Below, piece by piece: positions 26,218 to 35,117 of a stretch of 64,000 bases of DNA (position 1 is the stretch's first letter; each line of letters begins with the position of its first letter). The translations under genes were made by a program, and so were the position numbers. The notes beneath the pieces are model-generated. The model searched no databases. It saw only the letters and a program-made list of their open reading frames with translations, and was not told where the DNA came from. Source of the DNA: VRUE01 sp963807425. GTDB taxonomy: Bacteria > Actinomycetota > Thermoleophilia > Solirubrobacterales > 70-9. The stretch is from contig CAWEBZ010000011.1 in assembly GCA_963807425.1 (NCBI GenBank), positions 62,001 to 126,000 of the forward strand, in the 5' to 3' direction.

Positions 26218-27636
26218 ATGGCAGTGGACCTGATCGTGATCCCGATCCTGATCGCGGCCCTGGCCATTCTCGCCACGGTGCTCGGGATTTCGCTGGCCCG
26301 AACACGGCGGCGCTTCAGGCTGCTCGGCCGCATCGCCAGGGTTTCCGACGAAGCCAGCTCTCTGCCCGACACGCTTGAGGCGATCTGCGAGATCCTCGTT
26401 CCCGACTTTGCCGACTTCTGCATGCTCGACGTGGTCACCGACGGCCAGGCCCACCGGGCAGCTACGAGGGTCGCCTCGGAGGACTACGCGGAGCAGGAGC
26501 GAGGCTTGGCTCAGCGCAAGCCATCGCTGCCGGCCCGCATGACCGCGGATTCCAGCGAGTCCCTGCAGCCGCGCTTCTACGAACGCATGACGGAGGCCGA
26601 CCTGCGCGAGATCGCCCACGACGAGGGAGAGGACCTTGAGTTCCTCAGGAGCCTCGGTGTCCGCTCGGCGATCACCGTCGCGCTGCGGGCGCGCGGTCAG
26701 GTGACCGGGGCGCTGACCATGGGAGTCGCCTGGTCTGGCAGGCGGTACCGGCGCGACGACTCGCAGTTCGCCTGGATCCTCTCCGGCCGCGTCGCTCTGG
26801 CGCTGGATAACGCCGGACTCTCTTCGGACCTCGAACGGGCGGAGCGCGCCCGGTCGGAGATTGCCGAAACGCTGCAGCGCGGCCTTCTACCGCCGCCCTT
26901 GCCCCACATCCCCGGCTGGTCTGCGGCGGCGGTCTACCGCCCCGCCGGGGCCGAGAACGAGATCGGCGGCGACTTCTACGACGCCTTCCCGATTCCCGGC
27001 GGCTGGATGCTGGTGATCGGCGACGTGACCGGACGCGGCGCGCGGGCCGCCTCGATTACGGCGCAAGCTCGATACACGTTGCGTGCGGCCGCCCTGCTCA
27101 CCGGCGATCCACACGTGGCGCTGACCACTCTCAACCGGGCTCTGCTTGCGCGCAGGGACTCGGCGCTGTGCAGCGTCGCGGCGATCGCCGTCAGCGAGGA
27201 TCCGGGAGAGCCGGTGCGGCTGGCCGTCGCGGGTCACCCGCCACCCCTCCTGGTCGACAGCGAGGGCGTGACCGAGTCGACGGCGTCGGGCCCGGTGCTG
27301 GGAGCCTTCGACGATGCGGAGTGGACGATCGAGCGCAGGCTCCTGACACCCGGCCAGCAGGTGGTCATAGTCACCGACGGCATAACCGAGGCCTGTGGGC
27401 CCGCCGGGCGCTTCGGCGAGGAGCGTCTGCATGCGGAGTTGGCAGGAGCGCCGAGCCCGGTCCTAGCCGTACAGCGGCTGGAGGGTGCGCTGCACGCCTT
27501 CACCGAGGGACGGCTCGACGACGACGCCGCGATCCTGGCGCTGGCGCCCACCGCTCCCAACCAGGGCTCCGACCTCGCTGCCGCGTCTCGCGAGCCGGCG
27601 CTCGCGGTTCCTGACCTGGGAGGCGGAGATGGATGA
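26218..27636 (+). CDS. Membrane SpoIIE/PP2C phosphatase with GAF domain
   Basis: About 472 aa, from ATG 26218 (a GTG three bases earlier is equally usable; SD GGAGGA). One N-terminal membrane helix (residues about 4-24), a GAF domain (about 45-200), then a SpoIIE-type PP2C domain with IGGDFYDAF, VIGDVTGRG and DDDAAILAL supplying metal-binding aspartates. It should dephosphorylate a STAS-domain antagonist, and one is encoded at 28035-28394. It overlaps the next gene by eight bases. Confidence 0.92.
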   Translation: MAVDLIVIPILIAALAILATVLGISLARTRRRFRLLGRIARVSDEASSLPDTLEAICEILVPDFADFCMLDVVTDGQAHRAATRVASEDYAEQERGLAQRKPSLPARMTADSSESLQPRFYERMTEADLREIAHDEGEDLEFLRSLGVRSAITVALRARGQVTGALTMGVAWSGRRYRRDDSQFAWILSGRVALALDNAGLSSDLERAERARSEIAETLQRGLLPPPLPHIPGWSAAAVYRPAGAENEIGGDFYDAFPIPGGWMLVIGDVTGRGARAASITAQARYTLRAAALLTGDPHVALTTLNRALLARRDSALCSVAAIAVSEDPGEPVRLAVAGHPPPLLVDSEGVTESTASGPVLGAFDDAEWTIERRLLTPGQQVVIVTDGITEACGPAGRFGEERLHAELAGAPSPVLAVQRLEGALHAFTEGRLDDDAAILALAPTAPNQGSDLAAASREPALAVPDLGGGDG

Positions 27637-28030
27637 GTACAAGGTGCTGGTCGAGCGCCTCTTCGACGCTTTCAATCGCCGTGATCCGGCGGGCATCGTC
27701 AGCACCTGCGACGAGGAGATGGAGTTCTTCTCGGTCACGGCGGCGGAAGCCGGACGCACCGATCCCTACGTCGGCCCCGGCGGCATGCACGACTACCTCG
27801 GCGACGTGGCGAAGCTCTGGGAAGAGCTGCTGATCACGCCGATGATGGTCGAGCGCCAGGGAGACCGGCTCCTCGTCAGGGGCCGGGTCTACGCGCGCAG
27901 CAGGGAGTTGGGCATTCGCGACGTGCCGGTGGCCTGGATCTGGGAGGTCCGCGAAGGCCGGTTCGTCCGCGGCGAGGTCTTCGCCGATCCGGAGGAGGCC
28001 GCTCTGAGGTTCGCCGCGATCTCGGCCTGA
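27629..28030 (+). CDS. SnoaL/NTF2-like protein
   Basis: 133 aa from ATG 27629, overlapping the phosphatase gene. The fold signature is an N-terminal helix (LVERLFDAFNRRDPAGIVSTC), then a conical beta sheet with VGPGGMHDYLGD and VRGRVYARS. NTF2-like proteins are small enzymes or binding proteins; a function cannot be assigned. Translational coupling to the phosphatase suggests a signalling or ligand-binding role in the stress module. Confidence 0.75.
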   Translation: MDEYKVLVERLFDAFNRRDPAGIVSTCDEEMEFFSVTAAEAGRTDPYVGPGGMHDYLGDVAKLWEELLITPMMVERQGDRLLVRGRVYARSRELGIRDVPVAWIWEVREGRFVRGEVFADPEEAALRFAAISA

Positions 28031-28034
28031 GGGG

Positions 28035-28394
28035 CTACGCCGCGCCGTCCGGCGAGGACTCGACTAGCGGCAGCCTCTCGTCGATGCCGGTCAGCTGCAG
28101 AACGCGGGTGACCGTCGATGACTTGCTCGGAACGAACCGAAGTCGGCTCGCCTCTCCGTTGTGGCGCAGGGCCGCGACCAGCAGTGCGATGCCGGTCGAG
28201 TCGATGAACTCGAGCTCGCTCATGTCGACGATGACCTCGCCTCCGCCGTTCATCGCCTGGTCCAGCTCGGCTTCGGCGGTCTTGCAATTGGCGAGGTCGA
28301 GCTCGCCGCAGAGCGAAACGACATGTGTGTCGCCTTTCATGGCGCTCCGTACGACAAGCGTCCCATCGGAGATGTCGTGCTGTTCGTTCGGCAT
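28035..28394 (-). CDS. STAS-domain anti-sigma factor antagonist (RsbV-like)
   Basis: 119 aa with the STAS core GELDLANCKTAEAEL and the phosphorylation site FIDSTGIALL (Ser in DSTG). The unphosphorylated form would sequester an RsbW-like kinase and free a sigma factor. It meets the SnoaL-like gene tail to tail and precedes, on the same strand, the end of the sigma gene. Confidence 0.92.
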   Translation of the reverse strand: MPNEQHDISDGTLVVRSAMKGDTHVVSLCGELDLANCKTAEAELDQAMNGGGEVIVDMSELEFIDSTGIALLVAALRHNGEASRLRFVPSKSSTVTRVLQLTGIDERLPLVESSPDGAA

Positions 28395-28453
28395 CGGCGG
28401 ACTGGATGGTAGTCGTCCAGTTTGGTGCCGATGTTTCGCGCGGAGCCTCCGGG

Positions 28454-29305
28454 CTAGGCCTCTGGGTCGCGTTCCTCCCCGATCTGCTCGCGGAGCCTCT
28501 GCAGCGCCTGGCGGAGGATCCGCGAGACGTGCATCTGCGAGTGGCCGATCCGCTCGGCGATCTGCAACTGCGTCAGGTCCTCAACGAAACGAAGACGAAG
28601 CACGACTTGCTCACGCTCGCTGAGGTGGGGAAGCGCGGCGTCCAAGTCGGCCCGTCCTTCGGCCAGGCCAAATCCCTCGTCCTCGCTGCCGACCCACTCG
28701 GAGGCCGGCGCGTCGTCCCGGTCGTCGTTGCCGGCGGGATGATCGAGGGACAACGGGCGGCGGTTGTCGTTGGCCGCGAGGACCTCGAGGACGTCGGTTT
28801 GCTCGAGGTCCAGATGCTCGGCGATCTCACCGACGGACGGCGAGCGCTGCAGTTCTTCGGCCAGCGCGTCGATCGCATTGCCGACGTCGGCTATCCGATC
28901 GTGCAGGGCGCGGGGCACGCGCACCGTCCAGACGCGATCGCGGAAATGGCGCTTCAGCTCGCCGAGGATGGTCGGAGACGCGAAGGCGGTGAAGGGGATC
29001 CCGCGAGTCGGGTCGAAGCGGTCGATCGCGTTGACCAGACCGAGGCTAGCCACCTGGAGCAGGTCGTCCGAGGTCTCGCTGGAGGTGCGATAGCGGCGCG
29101 CGAGGTTCCTGGCGAAGGAGAGATGGCGACGCACCAGCTCCTCTCTCGCCTGGGAGTCGCGGCGCTCGGTCAGGAGCTCCCACAACGCCGGCTCGCCCAT
29201 TAGGCGCGCCTGCATTCCTGCCGAGGCAACCTTCGCACGCGGCCAGTCGTGCGGCTCGACGGCCGTGGATGACTCTCGATTCCGCAGTGCGGTGACGCTC
29301 TCCAT
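28454..29305 (-). CDS. SigB/SigF-family stress sigma factor
   Basis: 283 aa with regions 2 (DLLQVASLGLVNAIDRFDP, GIPFTAFASPTI), 3 (VPRALHDRI) and 4 (LTQLQIAERIGHSQMHVSRI). This is the group 3 SigB/SigF layout controlled by partner switching. It lies with the MEDS-ATPase, the phosphatase and the STAS protein within 4 kb, forming a complete stress-response switch. Confidence 0.93.
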   Translation of the reverse strand: MESVTALRNRESSTAVEPHDWPRAKVASAGMQARLMGEPALWELLTERRDSQAREELVRRHLSFARNLARRYRTSSETSDDLLQVASLGLVNAIDRFDPTRGIPFTAFASPTILGELKRHFRDRVWTVRVPRALHDRIADVGNAIDALAEELQRSPSVGEIAEHLDLEQTDVLEVLAANDNRRPLSLDHPAGNDDRDDAPASEWVGSEDEGFGLAEGRADLDAALPHLSEREQVVLRLRFVEDLTQLQIAERIGHSQMHVSRILRQALQRLREQIGEERDPEA

Positions 29306-29359
29306 CCCCAGCGCCGGTTACCCCGCGTGACTGTGGCCAAACGCCTGGGTTGGGAGCGC

Positions 29360-29806
29360 TCAGTTCGCGCAGCGTTCGCAAAGCCCGCGCAGAACGACGT
29401 CATGCTCGGCGATCTCGAAGGGAACTTGCTCAGACACCTGGGCGATCGCCTGCTCCAGGCGAGGGTCCTCGAAGGGCTCCAGCCTGCCGCAGCGGCGGCA
29501 GATCGCGTGATGGTGATGGTGGCCGTTGGGGTCGATCCGCTCGTAGCTGGCGATTCCCCGCTCGGCCTCGAAGCGCTGCACCAGGCGCAGCTCCTCGAGG
29601 CGATCGAGGGCGCGGTAGACGCTGGCCCGTCCGACCGAGGCATTGCGGCGGCGCAGCTCCTGCTCCAGCTCCAGGGCGGTGACCGCGCAGTCGTGGCGGG
29701 CGAGTGCCTCGACCACCGCGGTGCGGGCGCCGCCGCGCCGGTGGCCTGCTTCGCCGAGGATCTCCAGGGCGTGCTCCGCCCACTTGGTGTCGACCGCAGC
29801 CGCCAT
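29360..29806 (-). CDS. zur: Fur-family regulator, probably Zur
   Basis: 148 aa: N-terminal winged helix (RRNASVGRASVYRALDRLEEL), then the HHHHH-type metal site (NGHHHHHAIC) and two CxxC pairs (CRRCG, CERCAN) for structural zinc. It is the last gene of the zinc transporter operon, starting one base from the permease stop, so it is likely the zinc-responsive repressor of that operon through the box at 33141-33159. Confidence 0.9.
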   Translation of the reverse strand: MAAAVDTKWAEHALEILGEAGHRRGGARTAVVEALARHDCAVTALELEQELRRRNASVGRASVYRALDRLEELRLVQRFEAERGIASYERIDPNGHHHHHAICRRCGRLEPFEDPRLEQAIAQVSEQVPFEIAEHDVVLRGLCERCAN

Positions 29807-30649
29807 CTAGCCGATCGTAGCCTCCGCGGAGGCTCGCCTTTCGCCCCTGAGAGAGACGAGCCGGCCGGTCGGCAGCGAAAGCAGATAGGCGGCGACGATC
29901 GCCAGCGCCACCGAGGCGCCCCCGGCGGTTCCGGCGTAGTAGGAGAGGTAGAGGCCGGCGAAGCCGGCGAGCACCGCGATCGCGACGGCGAGGGCGATCA
30001 TCGGCACGATCCGCTCGCTGAGCTGGCGAGCGGCCGCGGCCGGCCCGACGAAGACCGCCACCACGAGCAGGTTGCCGAGGCCCTGGACGGAGACGACGAT
30101 CGCCGCTGCGAGCAGGATCAGCAGAGCCGTTTCCGTCCTCCCCGGCGAGGCGCCGAGCGAGCGCGCCGCGCCGCGATCGAAGCCGCCGGCCAGCAGCCGG
30201 CCGTGAAGCAGCAGAAGCGCGCCGCCGACGGCCAGAGCGAGGATGCCGGCAGCGGCGAGGTCGCCGTTGGAGGGGCCGAGGATGTCGCCGAAGAGCACCT
30301 CCTGGATGCCGGGCGGGGAATCCGGCGAGAGCGCCAGCAGGATGCCGAGGCCGAACAGGGTGGTGACGACGACGCCGACGGCGACCTCGCGGCTGACGCC
30401 CGGGACTCGTGAGACGGCGGCGATCGCCAGCGCGGCGACGACGACCCCGGGGATCCCGCCGACGATCAGCGGCAGGCCGGCGAGGGCGGCGACGATCAGC
30501 CCGGGGAAGATCGCGTGGGCTAGCGACTCGGCCGCGTAGGAGAGTCGGTAGAGGACCACCCAGCAACCGAGCGCGCCGCCGGCGATCCCGATCAGGGTCA
30601 TCTCGGCAATCGCCCGTCGCATGAATTCGTCTTGCAGGGGCTCGAGCAT
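29807..30649 (-). CDS. znuB: ZnuB-type ABC permease
   Basis: 280 aa, hydrophobic, about eight membrane helices, with the ABC-3 permease opening (MRRAIAEMTLIGIAGGALGCWVVL in part, SYAAESLAHAIFPG) of zinc/manganese importers. It is the second permease of this operon: a different ABC-3 permease forms the N-terminal half of the fusion gene upstream. The two could form a heterodimeric channel. The gene follows znuC by three bases. Confidence 0.9.
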   Translation of the reverse strand: MLEPLQDEFMRRAIAEMTLIGIAGGALGCWVVLYRLSYAAESLAHAIFPGLIVAALAGLPLIVGGIPGVVVAALAIAAVSRVPGVSREVAVGVVVTTLFGLGILLALSPDSPPGIQEVLFGDILGPSNGDLAAAGILALAVGGALLLLHGRLLAGGFDRGAARSLGASPGRTETALLILLAAAIVVSVQGLGNLLVVAVFVGPAAAARQLSERIVPMIALAVAIAVLAGFAGLYLSYYAGTAGGASVALAIVAAYLLSLPTGRLVSLRGERRASAEATIG

Positions 30650-30652
30650 CGC

Positions 30653-31399
30653 TCAGTGGTGATGGTGGGGGGGGAGGATCGCGCGAGAGGAGGAGCCCGG
30701 CAGCTCGACGATCGAGCCGCCGTAGGTCGCTTCCAGCACGGCCAGGTCCAGCACCTCCTCCGCTGGGCCGACCGCGATCTGGCTGCCGTTGATGCAGAGC
30801 ACGCTGTCCCAGCGCCGGGCCTGCTCGAGGTCGTGGGTGGCGATCGCGATCGCGCGGCCCTCGGCGGCGAGCTTCTCGATCAGTGCTTCGAGGCGCTCGG
30901 AGGCGGGGCGGTCGAGGCCGGAGAAGGGCTCGTCGAGGAGCAGGATCCGAGCGTCCTGGACCAGGCTGCGCGCGACCAGCACCCGTTGGCGCTGGCCGCC
31001 GGAGAGCTTGCCGAAGGTCTCCCCGGCGAGATCGCCGAGGCCGACCCTGGCGAGCGCCTCCACCGCGGCCTCACGATCGCGCCTGCCCGGCCGCCGCCAC
31101 CAGGGCAGGCGGGAAAGTGCTCCCATCGCGGCCACGTCGAGCGCGGAGACGGGGTAGTCGAGCTGGGAGCGCTCGGTCTGGGGGACGGTGGCGCAGCGGG
31201 CCCCCACGCGCAGCTCTCCCCCGAGCGGCTGCAGCTCCCCCAGCAGGGCACGCAGCAGAGTCGTCTTGCCGCCGCCGTTGGGGCCGAGCAGTGCCATCCT
31301 CTCGCCGGGTCGCAGGGCGAAGGAGACTGCGGAGATCGCCGGCTCGCCGCCGTAGCCGACGGCGAGTCCGGTGGCTTCTATTAGCGGCCGATCCTGCAC
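30653..31399 (-). CDS. znuC: ZnuC-type ABC ATPase
   Basis: 248 aa from GTG 31399, which overlaps the fusion gene stop by 19 bases. Walker A GPNGGGKT, signature LSGGQRQR, Walker B ILLLDEPFSGLD and the H-loop ATHD are intact. The C-terminus ends in a short histidine run (PPHHHH), which fits zinc handling. It powers the importer made with the neighbouring permeases. Confidence 0.93.
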   Translation of the reverse strand: MQDRPLIEATGLAVGYGGEPAISAVSFALRPGERMALLGPNGGGKTTLLRALLGELQPLGGELRVGARCATVPQTERSQLDYPVSALDVAAMGALSRLPWWRRPGRRDREAAVEALARVGLGDLAGETFGKLSGGQRQRVLVARSLVQDARILLLDEPFSGLDRPASERLEALIEKLAAEGRAIAIATHDLEQARRWDSVLCINGSQIAVGPAEEVLDLAVLEATYGGSIVELPGSSSRAILPPHHHH

Positions 31400-33126
31400 C
31401 CGCGACCTCCCCCGGTGAACCCTCTGACCATCGCGTCGGCGTTGGCCTCCTCCATCGCCAGATAGGTGGCGCCGTCGGAGTCCTCCGGGCCCAGCGTGTC
31501 GCCGTAGAGCGTGTAGCTGGTCGAGACGCCGGTCTGGCGGGCGATCGCCTCGGCGGCCTTGGCGCTGAGCGAGCTCTCCGGGAAGACCGCCTGCACGTAC
31601 TCGGCTTCGATCGTCTCGGCCAGCTCGCTCAGGTCCTTTGCCGAGGCCTGGGCCTGGGTCGTCTGCGAGGGGATCACCGCGCCGACCACCGCGATCCCGT
31701 AGCGGTCGGCGAAGTAGCCGAAGGCGTCGTGATCGGTGACCAGCTTGCGCTGGGAAGGGGGGACGGAGTCGATGCACCTGGCGATCCCGGCGTCGAGCGC
31801 CTTGATCTCAGCCAGGTAGGCGGCGGCGTTGCGCGCGTAGGTCGGCCGGTGCGAGGGGTCGGCGGCGATCAGCGCCCGCTCGATCCTCCGCACCACCGCT
31901 TCGGCGTTGCGCGGGTCGTGCCACCAGTGCGGGTCATATCTGGAGGCCTCCGCGCCCTCGGACTCGCCGGCAAGGCGGATCGGAGCCGAGGCGCCCAGAT
32001 CGACGATCTCGGCATCGCTGCCGCTGTCGGAGACGATCTCCTCGATCCAGGCGTCGAGGTCGTCGCCGCTGGCGAAGACCAGCGCGGCGCTTGCAGCCTC
32101 TTCGACGTCGGCTGGCCGAGGCTCGTAGTCGTGAGGGTCGGTGTTGGGCTGGAGGATCTGGTCGACCTCGACCGCCTCGCCGCCGACCTCGCGGACGAAG
32201 TCGCCGATCTGGGTCGTCGTCGCAACCACGTCGAGCTTCTGGCTATCGCCACTCGATCCGCTGCCGCAGCCGCCGGCGAGCAGCGCCAAAGCCCCGAGCA
32301 CGCCGGCGATCGCTGCTTTGCGCGGGACCCCCACCAGGGCGCGTGTCCCGGCGACTGCGACGAAGGTGGCACCGGCGACGCAGGCGATCGTCGCCCCGGG
32401 CGGGGCGTTGGTCTTGACCGAGAGCCAGAGCCCAACCGTGCCCTCGAAGGCAACCAGCCCGATGCTGAGCAGCTGCCAGCTCAGCAGCCGCTCGGTGAGC
32501 AGGCGAGCGGTTATCGCCGGGACGACGAAGAGCGCGGCGACGAGCAGCGCTCCGACCACGGTCAGCGCCGCGGTGGTCGCCAGCGCGACGAGGCCGAGCA
32601 GGACGGCGTCGAAGACCCGCGGGCTCGGGCCGCCGGGCTCGCTCATGGTCGGGTCGAAGCCGGTGCGCAGCCAGTGCTGGCCGATCAGAACGCTGGCGAG
32701 GAGCGTCGCCGCGGCGGTGGCGGCGGCGAGGACGAGATCGCCGCTGTCGACCAGGAGCAGGCTGCCGAAGAGCAGGGTCTCGATGTTCGAGCCGGAGCCG
32801 AAGACGTCGCTGGCGAGGATCACGCCGCCGGCAAGGCAGCCGACGAGGACCAGGGCTACGACGGCGTCCTGCCCGCTGCGCTTGCCGCGCAGCAGGGAGG
32901 TGCCCGCCGCGAACGCGAGGGCGGCGCCGAAGGCACCGAGCGGGGCGGCGAAGCCGAGCCCGTCGGCCAGGACCAGACCCGGGAAGGTCGCGGTGCCGAC
33001 CGCATGCGAGAAGAAGGCGAGGCCGCGCAGCACGATCCAGGTGCCGAGCAGGCCGGCGGGGATCGCCAGGATCAGCACCTCGATCAGGCCGCGCTGAACG
33101 AAGGGGAGTTGAAACGGCTCCAGCAA
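31381..33126 (-). CDS. Fused zinc ABC permease and substrate-binding protein (ZnuB-ZnuA)
   Basis: 581 aa, one continuous frame. Residues 1 to about 268 are an ABC-3 permease. A hydrophobic stretch then ends in a lipobox-like LLAGGC with Cys287, a GSGSSGDS linker, and a complete cluster A-I (ZnuA/TroA) binding protein: HDYEP, HWWHDP, TDHDAFGYFADRYG and FPESS supply the metal ligands. The fusion would tether the binding protein to its own channel. The start is TTG 33126 with weak SD; a leaderless transcript is possible. The Zur box lies 15 bases upstream. Confidence 0.88.
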   Translation of the reverse strand: MLEPFQLPFVQRGLIEVLILAIPAGLLGTWIVLRGLAFFSHAVGTATFPGLVLADGLGFAAPLGAFGAALAFAAGTSLLRGKRSGQDAVVALVLVGCLAGGVILASDVFGSGSNIETLLFGSLLLVDSGDLVLAAATAAATLLASVLIGQHWLRTGFDPTMSEPGGPSPRVFDAVLLGLVALATTAALTVVGALLVAALFVVPAITARLLTERLLSWQLLSIGLVAFEGTVGLWLSVKTNAPPGATIACVAGATFVAVAGTRALVGVPRKAAIAGVLGALALLAGGCGSGSSGDSQKLDVVATTTQIGDFVREVGGEAVEVDQILQPNTDPHDYEPRPADVEEAASAALVFASGDDLDAWIEEIVSDSGSDAEIVDLGASAPIRLAGESEGAEASRYDPHWWHDPRNAEAVVRRIERALIAADPSHRPTYARNAAAYLAEIKALDAGIARCIDSVPPSQRKLVTDHDAFGYFADRYGIAVVGAVIPSQTTQAQASAKDLSELAETIEAEYVQAVFPESSLSAKAAEAIARQTGVSTSYTLYGDTLGPEDSDGATYLAMEEANADAMVRGFTGGGRGCRIGR

Positions 33127-33140
33127 AGGGAGGCGAGTGT

Positions 33141-33159
33141 AACGAGAATGAGTCTCGTT
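33141..33159 (-). promoter_or_regulatory. Zur box
   Basis: Perfect 7-bp inverted repeat AACGAGA - ATGAG - TCTCGTT. The core GAGAATGAGTCTC fits the actinobacterial Zur-type pattern (GAxAATGAxTxTC). It lies immediately upstream of the zinc operon that ends with a Zur-like gene. Confidence 0.8.
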
Positions 33160-33169
33160 TGCACTCGCC

Positions 33170-34391
33170 TTACTTTTGCTTCGGCTCCAGTCCGATCAGC
33201 TCGTAGTAGCCGATCAGGAAGAGGCGGCGGCCGTCGGAGACCATCGGCGTGTAGCCGGCCTGGCGCAGCTGGAAGGTCTTGCGGTGGGTGCGGACGTCGA
33301 TCCCGATCGCCTCGCGGGTCTTGAAGCTCGAGGTGTAGACGGTGTGGCCGATCACGGTCGCCGTGCCCGGCACCGGCCCGCCGACGTCGTAGCGCCAGCG
33401 CTGCTTGCCGGTCCGCGCGTCGAGCGCGTAGAAGTGCTCGTCGTAGGAGCCGATGTAGACGGTCGGCGGGGTGCCGGGGACCTTGGCGACCGCGGGTGAG
33501 CCGTAGACGAAGTTGTCGGTCGGGAAGGACCAGTCGACCTTGCCGGTCTTTTCGTCGAAGGCGAAGACGGTGCCGTCGTCGCGGGCGGCGTAGACGCGGC
33601 CGAAGGCGATCGCCGGGGAGGAGTAGAAGCCGCCCTCGCCGAAGGGCGGCACCTTCGTCGTGTTGGTGCGCCAGAGCAGCTTGCCGGTCTCGGCGTCGAG
33701 GCAGAACATCGCCGCCCTCGTAGTCGGCGACGTAGACGCGGCCGTCGTGGAAGCTGGGGCTGGCTTTGATCGCGCCCGGCGAGTTGAACTGCCAGCGGAT
33801 CTTGCCGTCGGAGGCGCGCAGCGCGACCACGTTGGTCTTGTCGGTGCCGAGGTAGAGCGTGCCGCCGAATGCCATCGGCGAGGATTCGAGGTGGCGAGTG
33901 AGGTCGCGCTTCCAGACCTGCTTGCCGCTGGTCGGCGTCGACCGCGACCAGGTTGCCGTCGACGTAGGCGAAGAAGACCTTGCCCTGGTGGTAGACGGGC
34001 GCGGTGACGTCGGTCGGCGTGCCCGAGTCCTTCGGATCGCGTGACCCGTTCCCAGAGGATCTTGCGATCGCTCAGCCGCACCGCTTTGGCGTTGCCGTAC
34101 TTGTTGACGACGTAGGCGACCCGTTGGCGACCGCCGGCGGGAACTCGATCAGCGCGTGCGTGTTGATCGACCAGGCTTCGCGCAGCGGCGGGTCGAGCGC
34201 CCGCTTCCGAGCGGGCAGGTAGTGCGTGCGCTCGGGGACCCGCCCGAACAGCGGCCAGTCGACCAGCCCGGCTTCGCTCGACGACTCCTTGCCCCGCTCG
34301 CCGCCGGAGTCGCCGCAGCCGGCGACGGCAGCGAGGCCGCCAGAACGGCAAGCGAGACGACCACGCTGCGTCTCCCTGATCCGATGCGCAT
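33170..34391 (-). pseudogene. PQQ-like beta-propeller lipoprotein (multiple frameshifts)
   Basis: Starts at ATG 34391 (MRIGSGRRSVVV), then a lipobox-like AAVAGCG. The C-terminal half (from about 33715 down) is intact and shows repeated propeller strands such as LDAETGKLLWR, FDEKTGKVDWSF and LDARTGKQRWRY. The N-terminal half is split over all three frames, with coherent pieces (PLFGRVPERTHYLPA; VNKYGNAKAVRLSD; GKVFFAYVDGNLVA). At least four indels are needed. BamB-like propellers act as periplasmic scaffolds or dehydrogenases; the role here is unknown. Confidence 0.7.
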
Positions 34392-34431
34392 CGAGGCCTT
34401 GCATCGGCGCAGCACGAGCCGCGAACTTGAG

Positions 34432-34502
34432 AGCGGCGGACGAGAATCGAACTCGCATCATCGCCTTGGAAGGGCGAGGCTCTACCGTTGAGCTACCACC
34501 GC
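34432..34502 (-). tRNA. tRNA-Gly (anticodon TCC)
   Basis: Complete cloverleaf on the minus strand: acceptor GCGGTGG pairs with CCGCCGC, D arm AGCTCAACGGTAGAGC, anticodon stem-loop CGCCCTTCCAAGGCG with TCC, T arm GCGAGTTCGATTCTCGT, discriminator T. CCA is not encoded. The end of the HNH gene runs into its 5' portion. Confidence 0.95.
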
Positions 34503-34919
34503 ACGAGCGAAGCCGCCCCGCTTCGCGGTGCGGCGACGATGACAGTTTGCACAAACTACCTCGCACTTTGCCATCTCGTCGAGGACGCTCTGCCACTCGC
34601 GGTCTCTGAAGCCCGCCCGAATGCCGAACTTCTTGTCGCGGAGGTGGTCGAACTCGAGGACGATCGGATCGGTCTCGCCACAGTCCACGCAGGGGTGATC
34701 CCGCAGATAGGCGAGCAAATATTGAAGACGTTCAGCGACCAAGGCCTGCTTGCGGCGCTTGGCTAGATCGATATACCGCTGGCGGTTCGCCGCGTAGTGC
34801 TCTTGCTTGTACTCGGCACGGCATGGCCGGCAGTAGTTGTCGCGCTGCCCCTTGGCTTTTCGCCGCCAAGCAAAGTCCTCGAGAGCCTTTTCACAACCGC
34901 AACGCCCGCACCGTCTCAT
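34482..34919 (-). CDS. HNH endonuclease family protein
   Basis: 145 aa with an N-terminal pair of zinc knuckles (CGRCGCEK; CRPCRAEYKQEH) and an HNH nuclease core (CVDCGET, EFDHLRDKK, CANCHRRRT). Similar small HNH proteins occur as free-standing genes in many bacteria and phages. Its last seven codons and stop lie inside the 5' part of tRNA-Gly on the same strand, so the transcript must include the tRNA start. Confidence 0.85.
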   Translation of the reverse strand: MRRCGRCGCEKALEDFAWRRKAKGQRDNYCRPCRAEYKQEHYAANRQRYIDLAKRRKQALVAERLQYLLAYLRDHPCVDCGETDPIVLEFDHLRDKKFGIRAGFRDREWQSVLDEMAKCEVVCANCHRRRTAKRGGFARAVVAQR

Positions 34920-35043
34920 TGCTCGATCCTAAGAATACGAACAGACGTTCCCATCGAATGAGATGAATGCCTATGGCGCCAAGGCGCTTCCGACTTGCCC
35001 TTGAACCCGCCCAGCCGTCAATGCGTCAAAATGCAAACAGCCA

Positions 35044-35117
35044 CGGGGAGTGGCGCAGTCTGGTAGCGCACTCGGCTGGGGGCCGAGCGGTCGCAGGTTC
35101 AAATCCTGTCTCCCCGA
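35044..35117 (+). tRNA. tRNA-Pro (anticodon GGG)
   Basis: Acceptor CGGGGAG pairs perfectly with CTCCCCG; anticodon stem CTCGG/CCGAG encloses the loop CTGGGGG, giving GGG; the T arm is CGCAGGTTCAAATCCTG; discriminator A; no encoded CCA. Its last 14 bases plus one are repeated at 36064-36078. Confidence 0.95.

Noticed and set aside
30883..33324. An 813-codon plus-strand open frame
   Set aside because: It lies opposite the zinc transporter genes, which have clear motifs; the translation is Arg/Gly/Asp-rich nonsense.
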